Origin: Bacteroidales bacterium
GTDB lineage: Bacteria; Bacteroidota; Bacteroidia; Bacteroidales; B18-G4
Length of the DNA: 43,173 bases
Direction: 5' to 3'
Assembly: GCA_030606625.1 (NCBI GenBank)
Contig: JAUWGC010000003.1
Location: forward strand, 1 to 43,173
A program made the position numbers and the translations under genes. This document shows positions 33,391 to 42,012 of the stretch, piece by piece (position 1 is the first letter of the stretch; every line of letters starts with the position of its first letter). The notes below the pieces were generated by a model. It did no database searches and was not told where the DNA came from. It saw only the letters and a program-made list of their open reading frames with translations.

Positions 33391-36246
33391 ATGGGCAAGT
33401 TGATTGAGCAAGGAACGAATGGAAGAGATCTTGAGATCTATGGGACGCGTGTCCATAATTTGCAGGATATCGATCTGGTCATTCCTCGCTATAAACTTGT
33501 AGTATTCACAGGGATAAGCGGAAGTGGGAAGTCTTCTCTTGCTTTTGATACAATTTATGCTGAAGGACAAAGGCGTTACATGGAGACATTTTCGGCATAC
33601 GCACGCCAGTTCATCGGCAATTTTGAGAGGCCTGATGTGGATAAGATCACTGGTCTCAGCCCGGTTGTATCTATTGAACAAAAATCGGCAAATAAAAATC
33701 CCCGGTCGACTGTTGGTACCATCACAGAGGTTTATGATTTTCTCCGGCTTTTATTTGCCCGGATTGCTGATGCATATAGTTATGTTACGGATGAGAAAAT
33801 GGTTCGCTATTCTGAAGAGCAGATCATAAAACTAATCAGTCAACAATATCAGGGGAAACATATTATTTTTCTGGCACCATTGGTAAAAGGGAGAAAAGGG
33901 CATTACAGGGAGCTGCTTGAGAGCGTGAGAAAGCAAGGCTATTCGAAGGTCAGGGTAGATGGCGTTATGCATGGGCTGGAGTTTGGAATGCAGCTTGACA
34001 GATACAAGACCCATGATATTGAAATGGTTATTGACAGGATTACGGTATCTTCACCGCAAAGCAGCATGCAAAGGATAACCCGTGCTGTTCAGACAGCTTT
34101 AAGTCAAGGTAAGAATATGCTGATGGTCCTGGATGAATCCGATGGTAAGGTGCGTCATTTCAGCCGCCTGCTGATGTGTCCTGCTTCAGGCATTTCCTAT
34201 GATGAACCTGAACCTAATACATTTTCATTTAATTCACCTTACGGAGCCTGCCATAAATGCAATGGCCTTGGTAAAATATCTGAAATAGATATTAAAAAGA
34301 TCATACCCTACAAGTATAAGACCATTAGAAAAGGAGGTATTTCACCTCTTGGAGAGTATAAGAACAACTGGATATTCAACCAGATTGAAGCCATAGGCCA
34401 TAAGTATGGGTTTGACCTTGATACACCCGTTGAAAATATTCCTGATAAAGCCATCAGTACCATTCTTTACGGTTCAAATGAAACGTTCCATGTCAAAAAG
34501 GAATATCTTGGAGTAACTTCAACATATTCCCTGGATTTTGAAGGTGTCATTAATTTCATTACCAATCAATATAAGGATTATAGATCTCAAAGCATCAGGA
34601 AATGGGCTGCCAGCTTTATGAACCGTATAGATTGCCCTGATTGCAATGGTACCAGGCTTAAAAAGGAATCATTGTATTTTAAAATTGATGGTAAAAATAT
34701 TGCTGAACTGGCTAACCTTGACATGCTGGAGCTGAAGAACTGGGTGGAAGAGTTACCTCAAACGCTTGATGAAAGAAAACTGACCATAGCACAGGAAGTT
34801 ATCAGAGAGATCAGAAAGAGAATACAGTTTTTGCTGGATGTTGGCCTGGACTACCTTTCACTGAATCGTTCTGCCAGGAGCCTTTCGGCAGGAGAGTCTC
34901 AACGAATACGGCTGGCAACACAAATCGGGTCTCAGCTGGTTGATGTACTTTATATTCTTGATGAGCCCAGCATCGGATTGCATCAGCGTGACAACCTCCG
35001 GCTGATCAGAGCATTAAAAGATCTGAGGGACCTTGGTAATTCTGTTATCGTGGTTGAACATGACAGGGAAATGATTGAATCGGCTGATAATATTGTGGAT
35101 ATTGGCCCGGGAGCAGGAAGACATGGGGGTAAAATTGTGGCTCAGGGCTCACCTGCTGACATGAAAAACTTCAATACCCTCACCTGTGAATACCTCTCCA
35201 GGAAAAAAGAAATTAAGGTTCCTTCAATAAGGAGGGAAGGGAATGGTAAGCACCTGAGATTATTTGAAGCCAGTGGAAATAATCTGAAGTTCGTAAATCT
35301 GGATCTGCCTCTTGGTACTTTTATTTGTGTTACCGGTGTATCCGGAAGTGGTAAATCCTCATTGATCAACGAAACACTTTATCCGATACTGAGTAACAAG
35401 TTCTATCGTTCCGGTTTGAAACCACTTTCGTTTGTGTCTGTTGATGGTCTTGAACATATTGATAAAGTAATAGAGATTGATCAGTCTCCGATAGGCCGGA
35501 CACCGAGATCCAACCCTGCAACCTATACCAAGGCCTTTGATGAAATACGGAAGCTTTTTCAGCAACTGCCGGAATCAAAAATACGTGGTTATAAGCCCGG
35601 GAGGTTTTCTTTCAATGTTAAAGGCGGCCGTTGTGAAACATGTAAGGGTGCAGGTGTGCGGACAATCGAAATGAACTTTCTACCCGATGTTTACGTCATC
35701 TGTGAAATATGTAATGGTAAAAGGTATAACCGTGAAACACTGGAAATCCGGTACAAGGGTAAATCAATTAATGATGTATTGAACATGACTATCAACCAGG
35801 CGGTTGAATTCTTTTCCAATATTCCTTCCATATTGCAAAAGATAAAAACATTGCAGGAGGTGGGACTGGGTTATATTACTTTGGGACAACAATCAACAAC
35901 ACTGTCCGGAGGTGAGGCACAACGTGTTAAATTGGCGGCGGAGCTATCTAAAAAAGATACCGGCAATACCCTGTATATTTTTGATGAGCCTACCACTGGT
36001 TTGCATTTTGAAGATGTCAAGGTATTACTGGATGTATTGAATCGTTTTGTTGACAAGGGGAATACGGTTCTTATCATTGAACATAACATGGATGTTATTA
36101 AATTTGCAGATCATATAATTGATCTTGGGCCTGAAGGTGGCGAAAGAGGAGGGCAGATCGTTGCGGAAGGGTCACCGGAAAAGATCATTAATAATGAATT
36201 GAGTTATACTGCGAAATATCTGAAGCAAGCCTTGCGTTTAGTATAA
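33391..36246 (+). CDS. uvrA: excinuclease ABC subunit A
   Basis: A 951-residue DNA damage sensor of nucleotide excision repair with two ABC modules. The first has Walker A GISGSGKSSL, signature LSAGESQRIRLATQIG and Walker B LYILDEPSIGLH; the second has GVSGSGKSSL, LSGGEAQRVKLAAEL and LYIFDEPTTGLH. The UvrB-interaction and insertion domains are in place, and the zinc modules CPDCNGTRL and CETCKGAG...CEICNGKR are intact. In the first zinc site C263 is followed by PAS where E. coli has CPxC, so one of four cysteines (at 266) is serine; the others are C287 and C290. Length matches UvrA1. It leads a probable operon with the LOG and protease genes. Confidence 0.97.
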   Translation: MGKLIEQGTNGRDLEIYGTRVHNLQDIDLVIPRYKLVVFTGISGSGKSSLAFDTIYAEGQRRYMETFSAYARQFIGNFERPDVDKITGLSPVVSIEQKSANKNPRSTVGTITEVYDFLRLLFARIADAYSYVTDEKMVRYSEEQIIKLISQQYQGKHIIFLAPLVKGRKGHYRELLESVRKQGYSKVRVDGVMHGLEFGMQLDRYKTHDIEMVIDRITVSSPQSSMQRITRAVQTALSQGKNMLMVLDESDGKVRHFSRLLMCPASGISYDEPEPNTFSFNSPYGACHKCNGLGKISEIDIKKIIPYKYKTIRKGGISPLGEYKNNWIFNQIEAIGHKYGFDLDTPVENIPDKAISTILYGSNETFHVKKEYLGVTSTYSLDFEGVINFITNQYKDYRSQSIRKWAASFMNRIDCPDCNGTRLKKESLYFKIDGKNIAELANLDMLELKNWVEELPQTLDERKLTIAQEVIREIRKRIQFLLDVGLDYLSLNRSARSLSAGESQRIRLATQIGSQLVDVLYILDEPSIGLHQRDNLRLIRALKDLRDLGNSVIVVEHDREMIESADNIVDIGPGAGRHGGKIVAQGSPADMKNFNTLTCEYLSRKKEIKVPSIRREGNGKHLRLFEASGNNLKFVNLDLPLGTFICVTGVSGSGKSSLINETLYPILSNKFYRSGLKPLSFVSVDGLEHIDKVIEIDQSPIGRTPRSNPATYTKAFDEIRKLFQQLPESKIRGYKPGRFSFNVKGGRCETCKGAGVRTIEMNFLPDVYVICEICNGKRYNRETLEIRYKGKSINDVLNMTINQAVEFFSNIPSILQKIKTLQEVGLGYITLGQQSTTLSGGEAQRVKLAAELSKKDTGNTLYIFDEPTTGLHFEDVKVLLDVLNRFVDKGNTVLIIEHNMDVIKFADHIIDLGPEGGERGGQIVAEGSPEKIINNELSYTAKYLKQALRLV

Positions 36247-36271
36247 ATACCTATTTATAAAATTGTTTTAT

Positions 36272-36982
36272 ATGAGTATTAAAGAAGATGATAAGATAAG
36301 AAAAGCGTTTAAAGTAAAAAACTGGAATGAGATCAAAACATATGATTCATGGCAGATATTCAAAGTACTGTCGGAATTTGTTGAAGGTTTTGAAAAGCTT
36401 GGAAGGATCGGGCCATGTGTTTCTGTATTTGGCTCTGCCAGGGCCAAACTAAATGACAAGCATTATAAGCTTGCAGAAGAAATTGCATACCTGCTCGCCA
36501 AAAAGGGCTTTGGGATCATCACTGGCGGAGGCTCCGGCATCATGGAAGCAGCAAATAAAGGAGCCCACTTTTCAGGCGGCAAATCTGTAGGCTTGAATAT
36601 TAACCTTCCTTTTGAACAAGTTGCCAATAGCTTCATAGATCCTGATAAACTGATTGATTTTGATCATTTCTATGTCAGGAAAGTCATGTTTATGAAATAT
36701 TCACAAGGGTATATAGTGTTACCGGGAGGGTTTGGGACACTTGACGAACTTTTCGAAGCGATTACTTTAATCCAGACTGCCAAGCTGGTGCATTTACCTA
36801 TCGTTATGGTTGATAAAGAATACTGGGCAGGATTGATTGACTGGATCAAGAAAAAATTATTAATTGAGGAAAAGATCAGCATCGAGGATCTTGATATCAT
36901 TACAATAGTTGATAGCGCGGAAGAAGCTGTTACAGTAGTTGAGGAATTTTATAAAAAGTATGCATTGAAACCGAATTTTTAA
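36272..36982 (+). CDS. LOG-family (TIGR00730) Rossmann-fold protein
   Basis: A 236-residue protein of the lysine-decarboxylase-like LOG family. It has SVFGSARAK, GFGIITGGGSGIMEAANKGA and the signature PGGFGTLDELFEAITL, the motif of cytokinin riboside 5'-monophosphate phosphoribohydrolases; bacterial members hydrolyse nucleoside monophosphates to base and ribose-5-phosphate. ATG at 36272 is used because the in-frame TTG at 36263 has no advantage. It begins 25 bp after uvrA and is followed 16 bp later by a protease gene. Confidence 0.88.
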   Translation: MSIKEDDKIRKAFKVKNWNEIKTYDSWQIFKVLSEFVEGFEKLGRIGPCVSVFGSARAKLNDKHYKLAEEIAYLLAKKGFGIITGGGSGIMEAANKGAHFSGGKSVGLNINLPFEQVANSFIDPDKLIDFDHFYVRKVMFMKYSQGYIVLPGGFGTLDELFEAITLIQTAKLVHLPIVMVDKEYWAGLIDWIKKKLLIEEKISIEDLDIITIVDSAEEAVTVVEEFYKKYALKPNF

Positions 36983-36998
36983 AGAGTATAAAGTACAA

Positions 36999-37433
36999 TT
37001 GATCTATAAAATCCCCATAGAAATTATTCCTATTGAGAATGAAGGCTTTCATTTGATGATAAATGGCGTCATTAACGGACAAAAAGCCAATCTGCTGATC
37101 GATACAGGTGCATCACGGTCTGTTTTTGATATTGAGAAAATTAAAAAATATATTGGTGAGGATCAGATTTTGTTTGAAAAAAATGAAAAACTTTCAACAG
37201 GATTGGGAACAAATACCATGGAAAGCCAGTCAGTTATAATTAATGAATTAAAGCTTGGTGACCTGATTATCAGTAATTATCAGGCTGTGGTGCTTGAAAT
37301 GTCACATATCAACCAGTCCTATGCCAAATTGAACCTGCCGGGCATCGATGGTGTAATGGGAGGAGATCTGTTTTATCAATATAAAGTAGTTATTGATTAT
37401 AAAAGAAAATCCCTTAAATTATATAGCCTTTAA
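36999..37433 (+). CDS. retropepsin-like aspartic protease
   Basis: A 144-residue clan-AA protein with the catalytic motif LLIDTGASRSVFD and the second-half hydrophobic-glycine pattern GIDGVMGGDLF, as in the single-domain bacterial aspartyl proteases of Bacteroidetes that act as dimers. There is no signal peptide, so it is probably cytosolic. The frame starts at TTG 36999; no ATG occurs upstream of the conserved IPIEIIPIENEGFHLMI segment, so a TTG start is likely. Last gene of the uvrA operon; a heptamer array starts at its stop codon. Confidence 0.82.
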   Translation: MIYKIPIEIIPIENEGFHLMINGVINGQKANLLIDTGASRSVFDIEKIKKYIGEDQILFEKNEKLSTGLGTNTMESQSVIINELKLGDLIISNYQAVVLEMSHINQSYAKLNLPGIDGVMGGDLFYQYKVVIDYKRKSLKLYSL

Positions 37434-37467
37434 CTGTTGACTGTCAACTGTCGACTGTCGACTTTTT
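37433..37467. repeat. heptamer array, word ACTGTCG
   Basis: Five 7-bp units (ACTGTTG, ACTGTCA, ACTGTCG, ACTGTCG, ACTTTTT) start at the last base of the protease stop codon and end 10 bp before the stop of the convergent VCBS gene. Confidence 0.9.
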
Positions 37468-37476
37468 AAAGTAGGC

Positions 37477-39753
37477 TCACCATTTAATAATTTTTCTGGT
37501 AATTTGTTCATTAATATCCGGACGGATGCTTATAAAATACACACCATTGGAAAAATGGCTTATATCGATATTTATTGGTGATTCATTAAAAAAAACATCT
37601 TTCCATATTTTTTGACCCATGGGATCGTAAATACAGATATGAACAGGGTAAGAAACAATCTCAGTAGGTAAAACGACTGATATAAAATCATGTGAGGGAT
37701 TAGGGTAGATGCGGACGTTTTGCTCATCCCAAAAATTGATGTCCTGGATTCCGGCATTTACCGGAGGTTTATTAATGTCCGGAAAATAATTGATACCCCC
37801 TGAAAAATTACCAAAAAGCAGGTCCATGTAACCATTGTTGTTCAAATCCTTTATGGCTGCACCAGTCCTGAATCCGGCAGGTAAAATAAAGGAAGTCTGG
37901 GAAACCAGAAGAAACAGGGAATCTGATTCGGTAAAAGCGCCATTTAAGTTACCTTCTATATCCTTAAAGTAAAATATTTTTCCTTGTTCTGAACCCACTA
38001 GCAATTCAAGTTCATCCTGAGGATTTCTGAAAAACCAGGGTGTGCTGTATCCGTCGTATGAAACATTATAGTCGGTCACGTTCACTTTTCCAAGGCTGTC
38101 GGTGACAAGATTAAAAACAGGTTGCTGGATACTTCCGCTGTTATGGAAATAGTTAAGGTTGCCTCCCCGCTCACCGATCACAAGGTCAGGAAGATCGTCC
38201 TGATCCAGGTCAACCAGAAAAGGGGTGCTGAATTTTCCGACATCTATCCCCTGGTAATTTGTGTCTTCCAGTTGAAAATCATCGGGATTGCTGATGCAGG
38301 AACAGTTCCTGTAAAATAAAATGGTTCCGTCATCGATACCTATCAGCATATCCAGATCATCATCTCCATCCAGATCGCCGAAAGTTGGAAAAGCCCCTGT
38401 GACTCCCAGATCTGATACATAGGCAAAATCATCTGAAATAAATTCAAATTCCGGATTTTTGGCTGTTCCCGTATTATGAAAATAAGCAATTTTAGAGGTG
38501 TATACTGAATACAATATCATCCAATGGTCATAAAATGAAGAGTCGTAATAACCATAATTACCGATAAAAAGATCGGTAAGTCCATCCTGGTCATAATCAA
38601 CCAGAACAGGAAAGGCTCCTGAACCTACATCTATCATGTCTCCCTGAAGAAATCTGCTTGTTTGAAATTCAAACACAGGAAATTGGTTTTCGCCGGTGTT
38701 ACGGTATAACCAAACGCTTGAATGATTCTGTGTAACGTAAGGATTAGGATCGAAAGGTGAAACGATCATATCTTTTATCCCATCATTATTAATATCAAGA
38801 TATCTTGCCAGTGGCATGGAAAAAAGATCAATAGGCAGGGAATTGGATGGGAAATCCAGGTCATAGCTGATCATGTAAGCACTATCCGGTGTTCCGCCAT
38901 TGACAAGTTTGATCAGGTCCGGGTAATCCACATCTCCGAGTATAAGATCCTTGTCCTGGTCTGCATCCAGATCGATGACCAGAAACGTTGAGCCTGTATG
39001 CCTGTCTCTCAGATGATTTTCCCATTGCTGATGGGTTGGAACAGCCTTTGGGCCAAAGCAGGTATCCAGGTAAACAACATTTGACTCTTCATTTTCTGCA
39101 AAGTAACCCCAGCAATATTCGGTTCTTTCATAGTCCAGGGAATCTGCTGTCCCGTACTTCTCAATAGATTGGTTTTTATGCAGTTCAACAAAAGAGCCAA
39201 GAGCCCAGAAAGTAAGGATATCCAGGTCGCCGTCATTATCAAGGTCGGTGATGGCCGGATAATCGGCATAAGTGACCAGGATATTGACATAACCGCTGCC
39301 ATAAAAGGAAGTGAGATAAGGATAAACTACTAATTCGAATTTAAGGTCGGCCTGTGAGATATTCTTATATACGATAATACCCGGGTTGCTTTGATTATAG
39401 GTGAAGATATCGTTCTTTCCGTCCATATTATAATCTTCCAGCATTATCCAGTGATCAAATGCCGGAAAGGATTCAATATATGCCGGAGCATAGCTGTAAT
39501 CAACGGAGTTAGATGTGCCATTATTGATAAAAGGCATCAACCGGTTTCCCTGCCTGTCAAAAACCAGCAGGTCCATGATCCCGTCAAGATTCAGGTCTAT
39601 CTCATTGAACTGGCAGGAATTCATTCCACCTGCCCACGGGTATTTATAATAGTCTTTACCGGCTTTCTTCACCGGAATATTTTGAATAGCACTTTGTCCG
39701 GAGATGTAAAGTACAAGTAACAGAAATATGCTGAATAGCAAGATGTTTTTCAT
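37477..39753 (-). CDS. VCBS/FG-GAP repeat protein with type IX secretion tail
   Basis: A 758-residue secreted protein. It begins with a signal peptide (MKNILLFSIFLLLVLYISG) and contains about nine calcium-loop repeats of the D-x-D-x-D-G-x-x-D form, for example DLNLDGIMDLLVF, DYNMDGKNDIF, DLDNDGDLDILTF, DINNDGIKDMIV and DYDQDGLTDLFIG, as in VCBS/FG-GAP beta-propellers. The C-terminus (VRIYPNPSHDFISV, YDPMGQKIW, INIDISHFSNGVYFISI, KIIKW) is a type A sorting domain recognised by the type IX secretion system, so the protein is exported and attached to the surface or released. Its ligand is unknown. It diverges from the response regulator gene with a promoter between. Confidence 0.92.
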   Translation of the reverse strand: MKNILLFSIFLLLVLYISGQSAIQNIPVKKAGKDYYKYPWAGGMNSCQFNEIDLNLDGIMDLLVFDRQGNRLMPFINNGTSNSVDYSYAPAYIESFPAFDHWIMLEDYNMDGKNDIFTYNQSNPGIIVYKNISQADLKFELVVYPYLTSFYGSGYVNILVTYADYPAITDLDNDGDLDILTFWALGSFVELHKNQSIEKYGTADSLDYERTEYCWGYFAENEESNVVYLDTCFGPKAVPTHQQWENHLRDRHTGSTFLVIDLDADQDKDLILGDVDYPDLIKLVNGGTPDSAYMISYDLDFPSNSLPIDLFSMPLARYLDINNDGIKDMIVSPFDPNPYVTQNHSSVWLYRNTGENQFPVFEFQTSRFLQGDMIDVGSGAFPVLVDYDQDGLTDLFIGNYGYYDSSFYDHWMILYSVYTSKIAYFHNTGTAKNPEFEFISDDFAYVSDLGVTGAFPTFGDLDGDDDLDMLIGIDDGTILFYRNCSCISNPDDFQLEDTNYQGIDVGKFSTPFLVDLDQDDLPDLVIGERGGNLNYFHNSGSIQQPVFNLVTDSLGKVNVTDYNVSYDGYSTPWFFRNPQDELELLVGSEQGKIFYFKDIEGNLNGAFTESDSLFLLVSQTSFILPAGFRTGAAIKDLNNNGYMDLLFGNFSGGINYFPDINKPPVNAGIQDINFWDEQNVRIYPNPSHDFISVVLPTEIVSYPVHICIYDPMGQKIWKDVFFNESPINIDISHFSNGVYFISIRPDINEQITRKIIKW

Positions 39754-39782
39754 TTGTTAATTTTTGATTATATACTTTACTT

Positions 39783-39790
39783 CAAAATTA
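39783..39790 (-). promoter_or_regulatory. promoter -7 box of the VCBS gene
   Basis: The minus strand reads TAATTTTG, a perfect TAnnTTTG, 29 bp before the start; TTAG 20 bp upstream may act as -33. Confidence 0.5.
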
Positions 39791-39816
39791 GTTAATTAAT
39801 ATCAGAAAAACTAAAT

Positions 39817-39824
39817 TATCTTTG
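39817..39824 (+). promoter_or_regulatory. promoter -7 box of the response-regulator gene
   Basis: TATCTTTG is a perfect TAnnTTTG, 24 bp before the ATG at 39849. The -33 region is weak. The divergent promoters lie 26 bp apart. Confidence 0.55.
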
Positions 39825-39848
39825 ATGTAAATTATAATAAATCATTCT

Positions 39849-41006
39849 ATGGCGAAGATCCTTGTAATAGATGATGAACAGAGCATTCGCAATACGTTGC
39901 GGGAGATCCTTGAATATGAAAAGTTTGATGTTGATGATGCCAGGGACGGTTTGGAAGCTCTTGAACTGGTTGATCAGAAGGAGTATGATGTGATCTTGTG
40001 TGATATTAAGATGCCCAAAATGGATGGGATTGAGGTGCTGGATCATATCCTTAAGAAGACGGAAACCCCTGTGATCATGATCTCAGGGCATGGAACCATT
40101 GAAACAGCAGTTGAGGCTATCAAGATGGGTGCTTATGATTATATTGCCAAGCCCCTGGATCTGAACCGCCTGCTGATCACCATCCGCAATGCCATGGACA
40201 AATCCACGCTGATCACAGAGACCAGGACATTAAAGCGTAAGGTCAGCGGGACCTATGATATGATCGGTGAATCTCCGGCCATGAAACATATCAGGGAGAT
40301 GATCGACAAGGTTGCTCCGACCAATGCCAGGGTATTGATAACCGGGGATAACGGAACAGGTAAAGAGCTGGTGGCAAGATGGTTGCATGAAAAAAGCCAA
40401 AGGGCCACAGCACCGTTTGTTGAGGTTAATTGTGCTGCAATTCCTTCTGAATTGATCGAGAGCAAGCTGTTCGGCCATGAAAAAGGATCGTTTACATCTG
40501 CCATCAAACAGCGGAAAGGTGACTTCGAACAGGCCAACAAAGGAACTTTATTTCTTGATGAGATAGGAGATATGAGCCTTTCGGCCCAGGCCAAGGTATT
40601 ACGTTCCCTCCAGGAGAACAAGATCATGAGGGTGGGAGGGGAGAAAGAGATACCTGTGGATGTCAGGATCATTACTGCTACTAATAAAGATATTAAGGAA
40701 GAGATCAAAAAGAACAAGTTCCGTGAAGACCTTTATCACCGTTTGAGTGTCATTATCATTCATGTACCTACATTGAATGAAAGGTCAGAAGACATACCTT
40801 TACTTGCAGATCATTTTATCCGGCAGATCTGCGAGGAGCAGGGAAAACCGGTTATGACCTTTACGGATGAAGCTATCAGTGAATTAAAAAAAATAACCTG
40901 GACAGGCAATATTCGTGAGTTGAGGAATGTAGTAGAAAGGCTTACCATTCTTTCCGATGACCCGATAACCGGTGAAAATGTAAAAACGTTTGTTGCTTCT
41001 GTGTGA
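39849..41006 (+). CDS. sigma-54-activator-type response regulator without DNA-binding domain
   Basis: A 385-residue regulator: receiver domain (residues 1-118, acidic pocket DDE at 8-10, phospho-acceptor D52, K101) and an AAA+ ATPase domain (about 138-375) with Walker A GDNGTGKE at 166-173, Walker B TLFLDEIG at 233-240 and WTGNIREL at 351-358. The sigma-54-contact loop reads GSFTSA (213-218) instead of GAFTGA, keeping the phenylalanine and threonine. The chain ends soon after the AAA+ domain, so the usual Fis-type helix-turn-helix (about 60-80 residues) is missing. Short forms like this are familiar from Bacteroidetes, which suggests action without a specific enhancer. No sensor kinase is adjacent. 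Confidence 0.9.
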   Translation: MAKILVIDDEQSIRNTLREILEYEKFDVDDARDGLEALELVDQKEYDVILCDIKMPKMDGIEVLDHILKKTETPVIMISGHGTIETAVEAIKMGAYDYIAKPLDLNRLLITIRNAMDKSTLITETRTLKRKVSGTYDMIGESPAMKHIREMIDKVAPTNARVLITGDNGTGKELVARWLHEKSQRATAPFVEVNCAAIPSELIESKLFGHEKGSFTSAIKQRKGDFEQANKGTLFLDEIGDMSLSAQAKVLRSLQENKIMRVGGEKEIPVDVRIITATNKDIKEEIKKNKFREDLYHRLSVIIIHVPTLNERSEDIPLLADHFIRQICEEQGKPVMTFTDEAISELKKITWTGNIRELRNVVERLTILSDDPITGENVKTFVASV

Positions 41007-41032
41007 TGAGTAATAGCTATATTAACTGTCAC

Positions 41033-41063
41033 TTTCATATTCCACTAAAATTTCGTATCTTTG
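41033..41063 (+). promoter_or_regulatory. promoter of ssrA
   Basis: TTTC at 41033-41036, 19 bp, then TATCTTTG at 41056-41063, a perfect TAnnTTTG. The mature tmRNA begins 48 bp downstream, so a short 5' leader would be removed by RNase P. Confidence 0.65.
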
Positions 41064-41110
41064 CACTTTATTTGGCATATTCTTTGATTATCCATACTTA
41101 CACTCACTTA

Positions 41111-41509
41111 GGGGCTGTTTGGTTTTGACAGCAAGGTGAATGGACTTGTAAGCATGCCGGGCATTCCAGATACGCCCGTAAATCCTATCTGAACTAATAA
41201 TAATTAGCGAAAACAACTTCGCTCTCGCTGCCTGATCAAAGATTAGTAGATCAAGGCTTAATCCCGACACCAGGTGTTGGGACGGGACATTCTGCCGGTG
41301 GATATGTCTGATTCCGGCTGGGTAACAGGGTGTAGTTTAATTTCGGACTGGTCATGGAACCGCCTCGATTCCGTGATGAGATAAAAGAGGCTAAGGCAGG
41401 GTTCTGGGTGTCTGTTCCCGTGCTCTGCTCGAAAACCAATAACAGGATAAGCATGTAGAAGACAACTTTGTTCCTTGTTTGGACCGGGGTTCGAATCCCC
41501 GCAGCTCCA
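41111..41509 (+). ncRNA. ssrA: tmRNA
   Basis: The 5' end GGGGCTGTTTGGTTTTGACAG and the 3' T-arm GGGGTTCGAATCCCC with acceptor strand CAGCTCC form the alanine-tRNA-like domain; GGGGCTG pairs with CAGCTCC. The tag reading frame at 41206-41235 reads AGC GAA AAC AAC TTC GCT CTC GCT GCC TGA, that is SENNFALAA and stop, ending in the protease signal ALAA. The remainder should form the pseudoknots. The RNA rescues stalled ribosomes with SmpB. The genome has CAA where CCA is needed after the discriminator A, so CCA must be added after transcription. Length is about 399 nt. Confidence 0.96.
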
Positions 41510-41524
41510 CAACCTCAAAACATA

Positions 41525-41548
41525 CCCCCGCGAATACGGGGGTTTTTT
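41525..41548 (+). terminator. intrinsic terminator of ssrA
   Basis: CCCCCG, loop CGAATA, CGGGGG and six T residues follow the tmRNA 3' end by 15 bp: a textbook rho-independent terminator. Confidence 0.93.
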
Positions 41549-42012
41549 GTGCTTGTCACCCATGTTTCCATGGGCTTGGATTTGCAGTCATAAGTAAAAA
41601 ATCTTTTGCAAAAATCAATTTTTATAAATTAAATATTTGCAGGATTTACTAAATCTCAAGACCCGGCATAAATAATTTGCATAAAATATAGGCATAGAAA
41701 AGTTAGATCTTAATTTATATATAGAATTCACAAATTATTAATTTGGCTTTGCTATTTCCCGTTTTGCCGGCTATTAAAATGAATCTAATTTTGACTCAAA
41801 ATAAAACATTATACATCAACGAATTAAATTAGAAAACAACTTGCTTTCAGCAATGATATTTAATATATTTATATACTTAAATTATTTAGTAAATAAATTA
41901 TTAATCATTTAACCCGATTAATTCATAAATTAATCAAAAAGATAAAAGGCTAAAGACAAAAGTTCATCTGCCGGAAAACCGGCTACACAGAATAAACTAA
42001 CAATGTTGTTTG
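41549..42012. other. A+T-rich spacer upstream of the ThiL-like gene
   Basis: No gene, tRNA or conserved RNA structure is visible in this 464-bp spacer. It contains a heptamer array at 41936-41963 and is extremely A+T-rich between 41580 and 41935; a promoter for the downstream genes must lie here, but no perfect TAnnTTTG is obvious. Confidence 0.5.
41936..41963. repeat. heptamer array, word TAAAAGG
   Basis: Four 7-bp units (AAAAAGA, TAAAAGG, CTAAAGA, CAAAAGT). It is the reverse-complement relative of the array at 25679-25713 and lies about 50 bp upstream of the ThiL-like gene. Confidence 0.75.

Noticed and set aside
41251-41563. Minus-strand frames of 67-101 codons
   Set aside because: They lie antisense to the tmRNA and its terminator, which explain the sequence fully.
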